DNA from: Alphaproteobacteria bacterium
Lineage (GTDB): Bacteria > Pseudomonadota > Alphaproteobacteria > Rhizobiales > Aestuariivirgaceae
NCBI GenBank assembly: GCA_026400595.1
Contig: JAPLOT010000345.1
Span: 1-8,634, forward strand
DNA: 8,634 nt
Direction: 5' to 3'
The notes beneath the pieces are model-generated. The model searched no databases and had not been told where the DNA came from. It worked only from the letters and a program-made list of their open reading frames with translations. Positions within the stretch are counted from its first letter, which is position 1, and every line of letters begins with the position of its first letter. The position numbers and the translations under genes were made by a program. Positions 1-6,774 of the stretch are shown piece by piece.

Positions 1-1476
1 CCGGAGACGGCGGCGGCCGATTCCGCAGGCCTTGATGACAATGACGACTTCATCGCAGCAGCGCGCCGCGCGGCGCAGGCCGCGGCCAGCCGCAGTGCCG
101 TGCCCCAGCCCGAGGTGCGTGCGCCACTGAAGCCCGAAGCCCGCCGCGGCGCGCGCTTCAGCCTGCCCTTCCTCAACCGGACGAAGCGCCCGGCGCCTGT
201 CACCTATGTCAACGGCAAGCCGGTGGTCGAGGAAGAGGAGCGCCGCGCCAAGCCCAAGGTCGTGACCTCGGCCAGCGACAAGCGGCGCAAGCTGATCCTG
301 GCCGGTATCGTCCTGCTTGCCGCCGTGTCGGCGGTGACCTTCAACCTGCTGGCCCGGTCCTCCACGCCGGCGAAGCAGTCGACGGCCGTCGAAACGCCGG
401 CTGCGGCGCAGAAGCAGGTCACGCGGATTGTTCCCACCCAGCCCAAGTCGGCGGCACCGGCCGATCAGCTGATGGCCGATGGCGTCATCACCGGATCGCT
501 CCCGGCCAAGAAGACCGATGCGTCCCTTGTTTCCATCGTGGCCGAACCGGGAACCACCGGCGCTGCGGCAGAGCTTCCGCCGCCCGAAACTGGAACCCTC
601 GCCCTGCGCGAAGCGGCCGCCCGCGGCGACGCCGAGGCGCAGTTCATCGTCGCCAGCCGCTATCTCGATGGCCAGGGCGTGGAACAGGATCTGCCTGCCG
701 CCGCGCGCTGGTTCCAGCTGGCGGCCACTGGCGGCCTTGCCCCCGCGCAGTATCGCCTCGGTACCCTGTTCGAACGCGGCAAGGGCGTTCCGCAGGACAT
801 TGCCAATGCCCTGCTCTGGTACCAGCGCGCAGCCGCTGGCGGCAACGTGAAGTCCATGCACAACGCCGCCGTCATTCTGGCCGGCAATCAGGCGGGGCCG
901 CCGAAATTCGATGAAGCCTACCGCCTGTTCAAGGATGCGGCGGAGCGCGGCCTCAAGGACAGCCAGTTCAACCTGGCCGTCCTGGCGGAACGCGGACTCG
1001 GCACCAAGACCGATCCGGCGGAAGCCTATTTCTGGTATGCCGTGGCAGGCCTGCAGGGCGATGGCGATGCGGCGCGCCGTGCCAACATCATCGCCGAGAA
1101 GATGCCAGCCGATGAGGTCGGAACCCTCAGCGCCCAGGTGAAGGACTGGAAGCCCGTTGCCAGCTCCGAGAAGGCCAATGTGGTGGCAGTGAATGACCCG
1201 AGATGGAACAGTGAGGCCCCCGGCGCCGCGGCCCAGTCCGCACCCCAGCCGCCGGCACCTCAGGTCGTTCCGGTCCCCGAGTCTGCACCGGCGGATCCGG
1301 TGCTCGAGGCGCAGAAGCTGCTCGATCAGCTGGGCTTCAATATCGGCGAACCTGACGGCACGCTGGGCACCAAGACCAAGAACGCCATCCGCCTGTTCCA
1401 GCTCCAGTCGGGGCTTGAAGTCACGGGTGAGGTAACGCCCCAACTGCTCGACGCCATGCGCGCCAAGTCAAGCTGA
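1..1476 (+). CDS. PodJ-like polar localisation protein, C-terminal part (5' end outside window)
   Basis: The frame is open from base 1, so the GTG at 100 is not the true start; 491 residues are visible. Numbering from base 1: a cytoplasmic stretch with the DFIAAARRAAQAA-type motif (residues 16-28), a basic patch (KRRK) followed by one hydrophobic helix at about 98-117, a Pro/Ala/Lys-rich linker, four 36-residue Sel1/TPR-like repeats at about 210-353, a Pro-rich linker, and a peptidoglycan-binding domain at about 432-489 (LLDQLGFNIGEPDGTLG, then TKNAIRLFQLQSGL). This order matches Caulobacter and rhizobial PodJ, a polar scaffold whose N-terminal coiled coils recruit division and polarity proteins in the cytoplasm while the C-terminal part lies in the periplasm. 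The coiled-coil part would be left of the window and is not seen. A generic Sel1-repeat/peptidoglycan-binding protein is the alternative. The domain calls are firm; the PodJ identity is inferred from architecture. Confidence 0.85.
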   Translation, partial: PETAAADSAGLDDNDDFIAAARRAAQAAASRSAVPQPEVRAPLKPEARRGARFSLPFLNRTKRPAPVTYVNGKPVVEEEERRAKPKVVTSASDKRRKLILAGIVLLAAVSAVTFNLLARSSTPAKQSTAVETPAAAQKQVTRIVPTQPKSAAPADQLMADGVITGSLPAKKTDASLVSIVAEPGTTGAAAELPPPETGTLALREAAARGDAEAQFIVASRYLDGQGVEQDLPAAARWFQLAATGGLAPAQYRLGTLFERGKGVPQDIANALLWYQRAAAGGNVKSMHNAAVILAGNQAGPPKFDEAYRLFKDAAERGLKDSQFNLAVLAERGLGTKTDPAEAYFWYAVAGLQGDGDAARRANIIAEKMPADEVGTLSAQVKDWKPVASSEKANVVAVNDPRWNSEAPGAAAQSAPQPPAPQVVPVPESAPADPVLEAQKLLDQLGFNIGEPDGTLGTKTKNAIRLFQLQSGLEVTGEVTPQLLDAMRAKSS

Positions 1477-1497
1477 TCGCCAGCTTGAGTTTTCGAC

Positions 1498-1518
1498 CCG
1501 GCTCTGCGAAGAAGCCGG
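1498..1518 (+). promoter_or_regulatory. Hairpin over the DUF3429 ribosome-binding region
   Basis: CCGGCT (1498-1503) and AGCCGG (1513-1518) are perfect 6-bp inverted arms around a 9-nt loop. The right arm and loop contain the purine-rich GAAGAAG (1508-1514) that would serve as the Shine-Dalgarno sequence, and the arm ends two bases before the ATG at 1521. In RNA it could limit ribosome access. No T-run follows, so it does not look like a rho-independent terminator for the upstream gene. With arms this short in GC-rich DNA, chance is possible. Confidence 0.3.
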
Positions 1519-1520
1519 AC

Positions 1521-1982
1521 ATGGAGCGCCGTTTCGACAGCCAGACGATCCCGGGTGCCGCGCTGGCGCTTGGTATTGCCGGCCTGCTGCCCTTTGCAGC
1601 GGCCGCCCTGTCGCAATATGCGTCCTTGCCCTTGCTCGCCCCGGCCTTCGGATTGCAGGTCGGGATCGTCTATGGCGCGGTGATCCTCTCCTTCCTCGGC
1701 GGCATCCGCTGGGGCACCGCGATTGCGCCCTTTGCCTCCGATCGCCAGGCGATGGAATTCACCACCAGCGTCATCCCGTCGCTGGCGGCCTTTGCGGCCG
1801 TCTTCATGCCGGAGATCCTCGGTCTCGGCCTGCTGATCTCGGGTTTCCTCATGCAGGCCTTGTGGGATGTGACCGCCGTCGAGCAGGGGCGCTTGCCGCG
1901 CTGGTTCGGCAAGCTGCGCATGATCCTGACGGCGGGCGCCGTCGTGTCGCTCATCGCAATGCTGCTGCGTCAGCTCATCTGA
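1521..1982 (+). CDS. DUF3429 family membrane protein
   Basis: The protein has 153 residues from the ATG. It is strongly hydrophobic, with about five membrane helices (roughly residues 11-30, 43-62, 81-96, 99-115, 133-150). The segment GAVILSFLGGIRWG (52-65) and the later LPRWFGKLR (125-133) are hallmarks of DUF3429, whose eukaryotic relative is TMEM69. The function of the family is unknown; it is presumably an inner-membrane protein. An in-frame TTG at 1485 would add 12 residues, but these are polar and unlike the family's start, and the ATG has a purine-rich GAAGAAG 6 nt upstream, so the ATG is preferred. It follows the PodJ-like gene after 44 bp on the same strand with no obvious terminator between them, so co-transcription is likely. 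Its stop codon lies inside the end of the convergent PdeM gene. Confidence 0.88.
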   Translation: MERRFDSQTIPGAALALGIAGLLPFAAAALSQYASLPLLAPAFGLQVGIVYGAVILSFLGGIRWGTAIAPFASDRQAMEFTTSVIPSLAAFAAVFMPEILGLGLLISGFLMQALWDVTAVEQGRLPRWFGKLRMILTAGAVVSLIAMLLRQLI

Positions 1983-2652
1983 CCCGCGCGGCCGGGAAGC
2001 GGTGAATGGCGCGGCTGCCCAGCATCCAGACCTTGTAATCTTCGAACAGCCCCGCGAAGGCGTCTGACCCGATGCCGAGCGCGCCCGTATAGCTGCCGAA
2101 GGCCGGCATGACGATGCGGCGGTCATCGGCGATGAAGCAGCGGCAGCGGATGCGGTGGCCGCGCTGCACCACCGTGGCGGCGGGATGAAGGTGGCCCGCG
2201 ATTTCGAGCATGCCGTCTCCCAGCGGCTTGGGTTCGTGGCGCAGGCTCACCGGTCCCAGGGCCACCTCGGCGGCGATGGTCCCGCCGATGTCGCCGGGCG
2301 GCGCGGGATCGTGGTTGCCGGTGATCCAGATCGTGGGAATCGTCGCGGTGATGCTCAGCAGGAGCGCAAGATCCTGCCCATCGATCCGCTCGCGGGCGGC
2401 GGGATCGTGGAAACTGTCGCCCAGGAAGATCAGGCGCTGCGGCTTTGCCGCCGCGATTACCCGGCGCAACTGCTCGAGCGACTCGCGCGAGTCGTATGGC
2501 GGCAGGTGAACACCGCGCCGCGCGAGGCTTGTGCCCTTCTCGAGATGAAGGTCGGCCACCAGCAGCGTGGCGAAGTCCGGTGCATAGAGCGCACCGGAAA
2601 GATCGGGGATGAAATCCAGGCCGCCGAGGCAGATGCGATGCGTCCTAGACAA
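1975..2652 (-). CDS. pdeM: PdeM, ligase-associated DNA damage response metallophosphoesterase
   Basis: This 225-residue calcineurin-like phosphoesterase carries all the metal-binding motifs in order: VADLHLEKG (DxH), FLGDSFHD (GDxxxD), GNHD and AGHLHP (GHxH). The SGALY segment before the first motif, the DLHLEKG motif and the LPPYD segment are characteristic of PdeM, a metal-dependent nuclease/phosphodiesterase associated with bacterial LigD-like or LigB ligase repair clusters. The frame is open up to an ATG at 2742, but that start would overlap the helicase by about 100 nt and add 30 residues of low-quality sequence. The TTG at 2652 gives the usual short lead of about 18 residues before SGALY, lies 8 nt inside the helicase end, and has GAGG 9 nt upstream (2662-2665), so I chose it. 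The gene sits directly behind the helicase, indicating translational coupling. Its last 8 bp overlap the end of the opposing DUF3429 gene. Confidence 0.92.
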   Translation of the reverse strand: MSRTHRICLGGLDFIPDLSGALYAPDFATLLVADLHLEKGTSLARRGVHLPPYDSRESLEQLRRVIAAAKPQRLIFLGDSFHDPAARERIDGQDLALLLSITATIPTIWITGNHDPAPPGDIGGTIAAEVALGPVSLRHEPKPLGDGMLEIAGHLHPAATVVQRGHRIRCRCFIADDRRIVMPAFGSYTGALGIGSDAFAGLFEDYKVWMLGSRAIHRFPAARVR

Positions 2653-5113
2653 GCCGCATGGCCTCGCCGATGAGGTCGTCCGCGGCTTCGGCGAGAAGGG
2701 CATCATGGGCTTCGCCGTAGATGGATTCGCGCCCGATCTCAAGCAGCACCGGAACCGCCAGCGGCGAGACCACCTCCAGCGCCTTGTGCACGATATGGCC
2801 GCGGATGCGTTTCAGCATCATGGCCAGACGCTGGGCATCGATCAGGCCTTCGGCGGCGTCGTCCCAGGCGGCGCGCAGCAGGATGTGGTCGGGCTGGTGG
2901 CTGCGCAGCACGTCGTAGATGAGGTCGGTGTTCACCGTCATCTGGCGCTGCGTCTTCTCCTTGCCGGGAAAGCGCCGCTCGATCAGGCCGGCGATGATCG
3001 CGGCATTCCGGAATGTCCGTTTCATCAGGTTGGATTCCGCCAGCCAGGCGTCGAGATCGTCGCCCATCATGTCCTCGTCGAAGAGCTTCGCCAGCGAAAT
3101 CCTGCCGCTCGCGATCATCAGCGCGAGGTCGCGCACCGTCCAGATCACCAGCGCATATTCCGAGGCGACGAAGCCCAGGGGCTGCGCGCCCCAGCGCTCC
3201 AGCCGCCGCGTCAGCAGCATGCCCAGCGTCTGGTGCGCCAGGCGGCCCTCGAAGGGATAGCAGACCATGTAGTGCTTGTCGGCGCGCGGGAAGGTCTCGA
3301 CCAGCATGTCCTCGGCCCGCGGCACCACCGACTTGAAGCGCTGCAGCGACAGCCAGTCCTGGACCTGCTGCGGCAGATGCGTCCAGGATTTCGGATCGGC
3401 CAGCATCTCGCGCACCCGTTCGGCCAGGTAGGTGGAGAGCGGAAACTTGCCGCCCTGGTAGGAAGGGATCATCGGCTCGCGCGCGCCGCCGCGCGAGGCG
3501 AGCGCGCCGAACTCGTCGAGGCCTTCGAAGCGCAGCACCTCGCCCGCGAAGAGGAAGGTGTCGCCCTGCGACAGCTGGCTGAGGAACCATTCCTCCATCT
3601 CGCCCAGCACGCGGCCGCCCATCACCACGCGCTTGCCCAGCCGGCGCTTCACGCTGGCCAGCCGCAGCTTGAGCATTTCCTCCTCGACGATGGTGCCGGC
3701 GTTCAGCTTGTAGGACATGATCAGGCGCGGATGCGTGAGCCTCAGGCTGCCATCGGCCTGTGGCTTCAGCTTGGCATAGCGCTCATAGGCCTTGAGCGCG
3801 TAGCCGCCGGTGGCCACATAGTCGATCACCTTGTCGAAGTCGGCGCGGGTGAGCTTGCGGTAGGTCCAGGCGCCCGTGACCTCGCGATAGAGCTCGTCGG
3901 GCCGGAAGGGCCCGGCGCAGGCGCGGCCCATGACATGCTGGGCCAGCACGTCGAATTTCAGGACCATGGGATACTCCGTGTCCTGAGCATTCACCCGCGC
4001 GGCTTGCAGCGCCGCCTCGCATTCCAGCACCTCGAAGCGGTTGGACGGCACCAGCAGCGCCTCGCTTGGCATGTCGAGCCGGTGGTTGGAGCGGCCGATG
4101 CGCTGGAGAAGGCGGCTCGATCCCTTGGGCGCACCCACATGGATCACCAGGTCGACGTCTCCCCAGTCGATGCCCAGTTCCAGCGTCGAGGTGCAGACCA
4201 CAGCGCGGAGCCGTCCCTCCGCCATGGCCGCCTCCACCTTGCGGCGCTGGCTCACGTCGAGCGAACCGTGATGCAGGGCGATGGGCAGATGATCGTCGTT
4301 CGCCTCCCACAGCGACTGGAAAACCATCTCGGCCTGGCTGCGCGTGTTGACGAAGATCAGCGCCAGCCTGGCCCGCTTCAGCGCGTCGTAGAGTTCCGGG
4401 ATGGCATAGAGCGAGGAATGGCCGGACCACGGCACGCGCTCCGCCGACTTGAGAATGCGGATGTTGGGCGCGGCACCTTGCTGCCCCATGACCAGCGGCA
4501 CCGGCGGCTGGCCCGCCGGCGCAAGCCAGGCGCGCAGGGCGTCGGGATCGGCGACGGTGGCCGAGAGCCCGATGCGGCGCGCCCGTGGCGCATGCGCGGC
4601 CACCCGCGTCAGGGCAAGCGAGAGCAGCACGCCGCGCTTCGAGGTCACCATGGCATGCAGTTCGTCGAGGATGACGGTGCGCAGGTCCTTCAGCAGATGC
4701 GCGGCGTGCGGATCGGCCACCATGAGCGACACCTGCTCCGGCGTGGTGATCAGGATGTCGGGCGGGTTCTGGCGCTGGCGCACACGCTTGTGCTGCGGCG
4801 TGTCGCCGGTGCGGGTTTCGATGGTGATGGGAAGCCCCATGTCCCGGACGGGGGCTTCCAGGTTGCGGGCAATGTCCACCGCCAGCGCCTTGAGCGGCGA
4901 GACATAGAGCGTGTGGATGCCGCCGCCGCTGCGCGGCTCGGACAGTTCCGCAAGGCTGGGAAGGAATCCCGCCAGCGTCTTGCCGCCGCCGGTGGGCGAG
5001 ATCAGCAGCACGCTGTCGCCTGCCGCGGCATGCTCCAGCACCGCCAGCTGATGCGGCCGCGGCGCCCAGCCACGCGCGGCGAACCAGGTCTGGATGTGTT
5101 GCGGAAGACTCAT
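2645..5113 (-). CDS. Ligase-associated DNA damage response DEXH-box helicase (Lhr-like)
   Basis: This is an 822-residue superfamily 2 helicase, within the usual length for the family. Visible motifs are a Q-like RPHQ (19-22), Walker A SPTGGGKT (39-46), TPEQ (124-127), DELH (150-153, motif II), SAT (184-186, motif III), ALIFVNTR (251-258), LHHGSLD (280-286), the CTSTLELGIDWGDVDLVIH stretch (307-325, motif V) and QRIGRSNHR (337-345, motif VI). The rest (about 350-800) is the winged-helix plus DEAD/H-associated region typical of Lhr-type enzymes, which translocate 3'-5' on single-stranded DNA. An adjacent pdeM is the diagnostic context for the 'ligase-associated' subgroup, thought to act in DNA repair. 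The ATG at 5113 gives the expected N-terminus (MSLPQHIQTWFAARGWAPRPHQ). The gene overlaps pdeM by 8 nt. No DNA ligase or Mre11-like exonuclease gene lies in the window. Confidence 0.95.
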   Translation of the reverse strand: MSLPQHIQTWFAARGWAPRPHQLAVLEHAAAGDSVLLISPTGGGKTLAGFLPSLAELSEPRSGGGIHTLYVSPLKALAVDIARNLEAPVRDMGLPITIETRTGDTPQHKRVRQRQNPPDILITTPEQVSLMVADPHAAHLLKDLRTVILDELHAMVTSKRGVLLSLALTRVAAHAPRARRIGLSATVADPDALRAWLAPAGQPPVPLVMGQQGAAPNIRILKSAERVPWSGHSSLYAIPELYDALKRARLALIFVNTRSQAEMVFQSLWEANDDHLPIALHHGSLDVSQRRKVEAAMAEGRLRAVVCTSTLELGIDWGDVDLVIHVGAPKGSSRLLQRIGRSNHRLDMPSEALLVPSNRFEVLECEAALQAARVNAQDTEYPMVLKFDVLAQHVMGRACAGPFRPDELYREVTGAWTYRKLTRADFDKVIDYVATGGYALKAYERYAKLKPQADGSLRLTHPRLIMSYKLNAGTIVEEEMLKLRLASVKRRLGKRVVMGGRVLGEMEEWFLSQLSQGDTFLFAGEVLRFEGLDEFGALASRGGAREPMIPSYQGGKFPLSTYLAERVREMLADPKSWTHLPQQVQDWLSLQRFKSVVPRAEDMLVETFPRADKHYMVCYPFEGRLAHQTLGMLLTRRLERWGAQPLGFVASEYALVIWTVRDLALMIASGRISLAKLFDEDMMGDDLDAWLAESNLMKRTFRNAAIIAGLIERRFPGKEKTQRQMTVNTDLIYDVLRSHQPDHILLRAAWDDAAEGLIDAQRLAMMLKRIRGHIVHKALEVVSPLAVPVLLEIGRESIYGEAHDALLAEAADDLIGEAMRLV
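2652..2665 (-). promoter_or_regulatory. Ribosome-binding site and TTG start of pdeM inside the helicase end
   Basis: On the minus strand GAGG (2665-2662) precedes TTG (2652-2650) by 9 nt. The helicase stop TAG occupies 2647-2645, so the two reading frames overlap by 8 nt. This supports the TTG as start and suggests pdeM is translated by coupling to the helicase. Confidence 0.5.
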
Positions 5114-5157
5114 GGCCCGCAGCTTGACTTGGCCCCCCGTTCAAAGCAACTGACGCC
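5114..5157. promoter_or_regulatory. Divergent 44-bp intergenic region between helicase and MATE genes
   Basis: Only 44 bp separate the two divergent start codons. The plus strand holds CTTGACT (5123-5129), a good match to an alphaproteobacterial -35 element. The region expected for the -10 (about 5146-5152) is a poor match and lies almost against the ATG at 5158, so the MATE transcript would be nearly leaderless. Neither gene has a clear Shine-Dalgarno sequence here. The helicase promoter may lie inside the MATE coding region, and the reverse may hold too. Confidence 0.3.
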
Positions 5158-6327
5158 ATGTCCGACAGCCACGCTCCGCATGCGCAGCCGATCACCAACC
5201 GCTCGGTCCTGACGGTTGCCATCCCGATCATGCTCTCCAATGTCTCGGAGCCCATGATCGGCGTGGTGAACACGGCCGTGATCGGACAACTGCCGGATCC
5301 CTACTACATCGGCGCCATTGCCGTGGGCGCGCTGATCTTCTCCTTCATCTTCTGGGGCTTCGGATTCCTCAGGCTTTCGACCGGCGGCCTCTCGGCCCAG
5401 GCGACCGGTGCCGGAGACTCGGCCGAGCTCGTCGCCGTGCTGGGGCGTTCGCTGATGATTGCCGCCGTCGCCGGCGTCGCGCTCATCCTGCTGGGACCGG
5501 TGATCCGCGACACGGCCTTTGATCTGGTCGGGGGCTCCGCCGAGATCCGCGCCCATGGCGAGACCTATTTCAACTACCGCTTCTTGTCGGCCCCCGCGGC
5601 GCTGGCCAACTACTGCGTGATGGGCTGGTTCATCGGCCAGTCCATGCTGCGCCGGATGGGTGCGCGTTTCTCCATGGCCCGCATCCTCGACCGCGACCGG
5701 CTGTGGAAGACCATGGCGATGAACGGCGACGTGATGATCCGCACGCTCTGCCTCGTCTTCGCCTTCACCTGGTTCACCGCGCGCGGGGCGAGGGCGGGCG
5801 ACGTGGTGGTCGCGGCCAATGCGGTGCTGATCAATCTCTTCGAGGTCTCGGCCTATCTGATCGATGGTTTTGCCTATGCCTCGGAAGCCCTCGTCGGCCA
5901 GTCGGTCGGCGCACGTCAGCGCGACCGCTTCCGCGCCGCCATCTGGCTCACCTCGGTCTGGGCCATGGTGGTGGGCGTGATCTGCTCCGCCGTCGTCTGG
6001 TTCGCAGGTCCTGCGCTCATCGATCTGATGACGGTCAGCCCCGACGTCCGTGCGGCGGCGCGCGAATATCTGCCCTGGGCGGCGATCGCGCCGGTGCTTG
6101 GCGTCATCTGCTTCCAGTTCGACGGCATTTTCACCGGCGCCATGGCAACCCGCGACATGCGCAACATGATGATCGTGTCGCTGGCCGTCTTCATGCTGGC
6201 CTGGTGGCTTCTCGAAGCGCCCTTCGGCAATCACGGCCTCTGGGCCGCGCTCAACATCTTCTTCGTGGCCCGCGCGCTCACCTTCGCCAGCCGCATGCCG
6301 TCGCTCGAACGGCGTGCCTTTGCGTGA
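5158..6327 (+). CDS. DinF-type MATE family transporter, lacking the region of helices 5-6
   Basis: The 389-residue polytopic protein matches the DinF branch of the MATE family: helix 1 with NTAVIG (38-43), then GALIFSFIFWGFGFLR, STGGLSAQATGAGD and SAPAALAN, and in the second half AANAVLINLFE, DGFAYASEALVGQ, DGIFTGAM and GNHGLWAAL. MATE proteins are inner-membrane efflux carriers, usually driven by H+ or Na+, and normally have about 440-460 residues and 12 helices. Here Q161 (end of helix 4) is followed within a few residues by RRMGARFS, which corresponds to the segment after helix 6. About 50 residues are absent and about 10 helices remain. The frame is intact. The helix-1 Asp conserved in DinF-type members is Asn38. 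The ATG at 5158 gives a normal N-terminus. Family membership is firm; whether the shortened protein transports anything is unknown. Confidence 0.88.
   Translation: MSDSHAPHAQPITNRSVLTVAIPIMLSNVSEPMIGVVNTAVIGQLPDPYYIGAIAVGALIFSFIFWGFGFLRLSTGGLSAQATGAGDSAELVAVLGRSLMIAAVAGVALILLGPVIRDTAFDLVGGSAEIRAHGETYFNYRFLSAPAALANYCVMGWFIGQSMLRRMGARFSMARILDRDRLWKTMAMNGDVMIRTLCLVFAFTWFTARGARAGDVVVAANAVLINLFEVSAYLIDGFAYASEALVGQSVGARQRDRFRAAIWLTSVWAMVVGVICSAVVWFAGPALIDLMTVSPDVRAAAREYLPWAAIAPVLGVICFQFDGIFTGAMATRDMRNMMIVSLAVFMLAWWLLEAPFGNHGLWAALNIFFVARALTFASRMPSLERRAFA
5632..5664 (+). other. Junction of the apparent in-frame loss of MATE helices 5-6
   Basis: Codons for WFIGQ (end of helix 4, up to base 5640) are followed by SML and then RRMGARFS (from 5650). 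In E. coli DinF, as I recall its sequence, about 50 residues forming helices 5 and 6 separate the equivalent points. The ten or so bases between the two anchors leave no room for hidden sequence, so a frameshift cannot explain the gap. Confidence 0.6.
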
Positions 6328-6337
6328 GCGCGGCTCA
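6325..6337. other. Palindrome joining the MATE and TerB stop codons
   Basis: TGAGC (6325-6329) and GCTCA (6333-6337) are perfect inverted arms around GCG. The outer three bases of each arm are the TGA stop codons of the two convergent genes. The stem is only 5 bp and no T-run follows on either strand, so it would be a weak terminator at best. Confidence 0.3.
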
Positions 6338-6748
6338 GGCCGACTGGTAGCGCGCGATGGCGGAACGCTCGAGGGCGGCGGTGACCAGCTTGTCGAGCTC
6401 CAGCGTGTCGCGCAGGATGGCGAGGAAGCGCAGCTCCTCCCGTCCGACGGCGAGATCGGAAGCCGCCACCTCGACGGCCAGCGCATAGGCGGTCTCGCGC
6501 AGCTCGCGCGGCAGGGCCTGCTTGATGAGGCCCAGGATCGCATTCAGCCCCTCGGCCTCCTGCAGGATTTCGCCGGCCTCCTGCGCCACGGTGGTCAGCC
6601 GCGTTTCGTCGAAGCCGCGGAACACCGGCAGATGCTTCACCAGCTGCCCGATCTCGGCAAGCTCGATGGGATTGATGCGGCCTTCGACACCCGACATGGT
6701 GACCATGGTGTAGATGAGCGCCTGTTCGATGCTGATGGTGCCGGGCAT
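6335..6748 (-). CDS. TerB-like (tellurite resistance TerB family) protein
   Basis: This is a 137-residue, mostly helical, soluble protein with no signal peptide. Two similar acidic segments stand out: MSGVEGRINPIELAEIGQL (residues 18-36) and VAASDLAVGREELRFLAIL (94-112). Both follow the pattern of the paired metal-binding loops of the TerB/DjlA-N helical fold (pfam TerB), with an acidic or polar residue, a Gly or Val, and a Glu in the next helix. TerB domains bind metal ions and occur in stress-related proteins, but small stand-alone members like this are not shown to confer tellurite resistance. The ATG at 6748 has GGAG 6 nt upstream. The gene follows the DinG-type helicase by 26 nt on the same strand, so it is probably co-transcribed. 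It ends 7 bp from the convergent MATE stop codon. Confidence 0.85.
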   Translation of the reverse strand: MPGTISIEQALIYTMVTMSGVEGRINPIELAEIGQLVKHLPVFRGFDETRLTTVAQEAGEILQEAEGLNAILGLIKQALPRELRETAYALAVEVAASDLAVGREELRFLAILRDTLELDKLVTAALERSAIARYQSA

Positions 6749-6754
6749 GAAATT

Positions 6755-6759
6755 CTCCG
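6755..6759 (-). promoter_or_regulatory. Ribosome-binding site of the TerB-like gene
   Basis: On the minus strand CGGAG (6759-6755) stands 6 nt before the ATG at 6748. It is the clearest Shine-Dalgarno sequence in the window and fixes that start. It lies in the 26-bp gap after the helicase stop codon. Confidence 0.65.
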
Positions 6760-6774
6760 TCTCTGCCGGGACAA

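Noticed and set aside
1498..1518. Rho-independent terminator after the PodJ-like gene
   Set aside because: The hairpin is not followed by a T-run on the plus strand. The bases after it are the start of the DUF3429 gene.
1485..1520. TTG start for the DUF3429 gene
   Set aside because: The extra 12 residues are polar and unlike the family start. The ATG at 1521 has a purine-rich site at proper spacing.
1326..2126. A 266-codon open frame on the minus strand across the PodJ-like end and the DUF3429 gene
   Set aside because: It crosses three real genes out of frame and has no recognisable motif or ribosome-binding site.
2653..2742. N-terminal extension of pdeM to the ATG at 2742
   Set aside because: It would overlap the helicase by about 100 nt and add 30 residues rich in Pro, Ser and Arg before the conserved part. 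The TTG at 2652 fits the family length and has GAGG upstream.
2609..5212. An 867-codon open frame on the plus strand opposite the helicase
   Set aside because: It lies entirely antisense to a well-supported helicase and the end of pdeM. Its product is rich in His, Arg, Gln and Ala with no family motifs, as expected from the complement of GC-rich coding DNA where stop codons are rare.
5110..6543. A 477-codon open frame on the minus strand opposite the MATE gene
   Set aside because: It is antisense to a clear membrane transporter. The product is a His/Asp/Arg/Gly-rich low-complexity chain without domains, and it overlaps the TerB-like gene out of frame.
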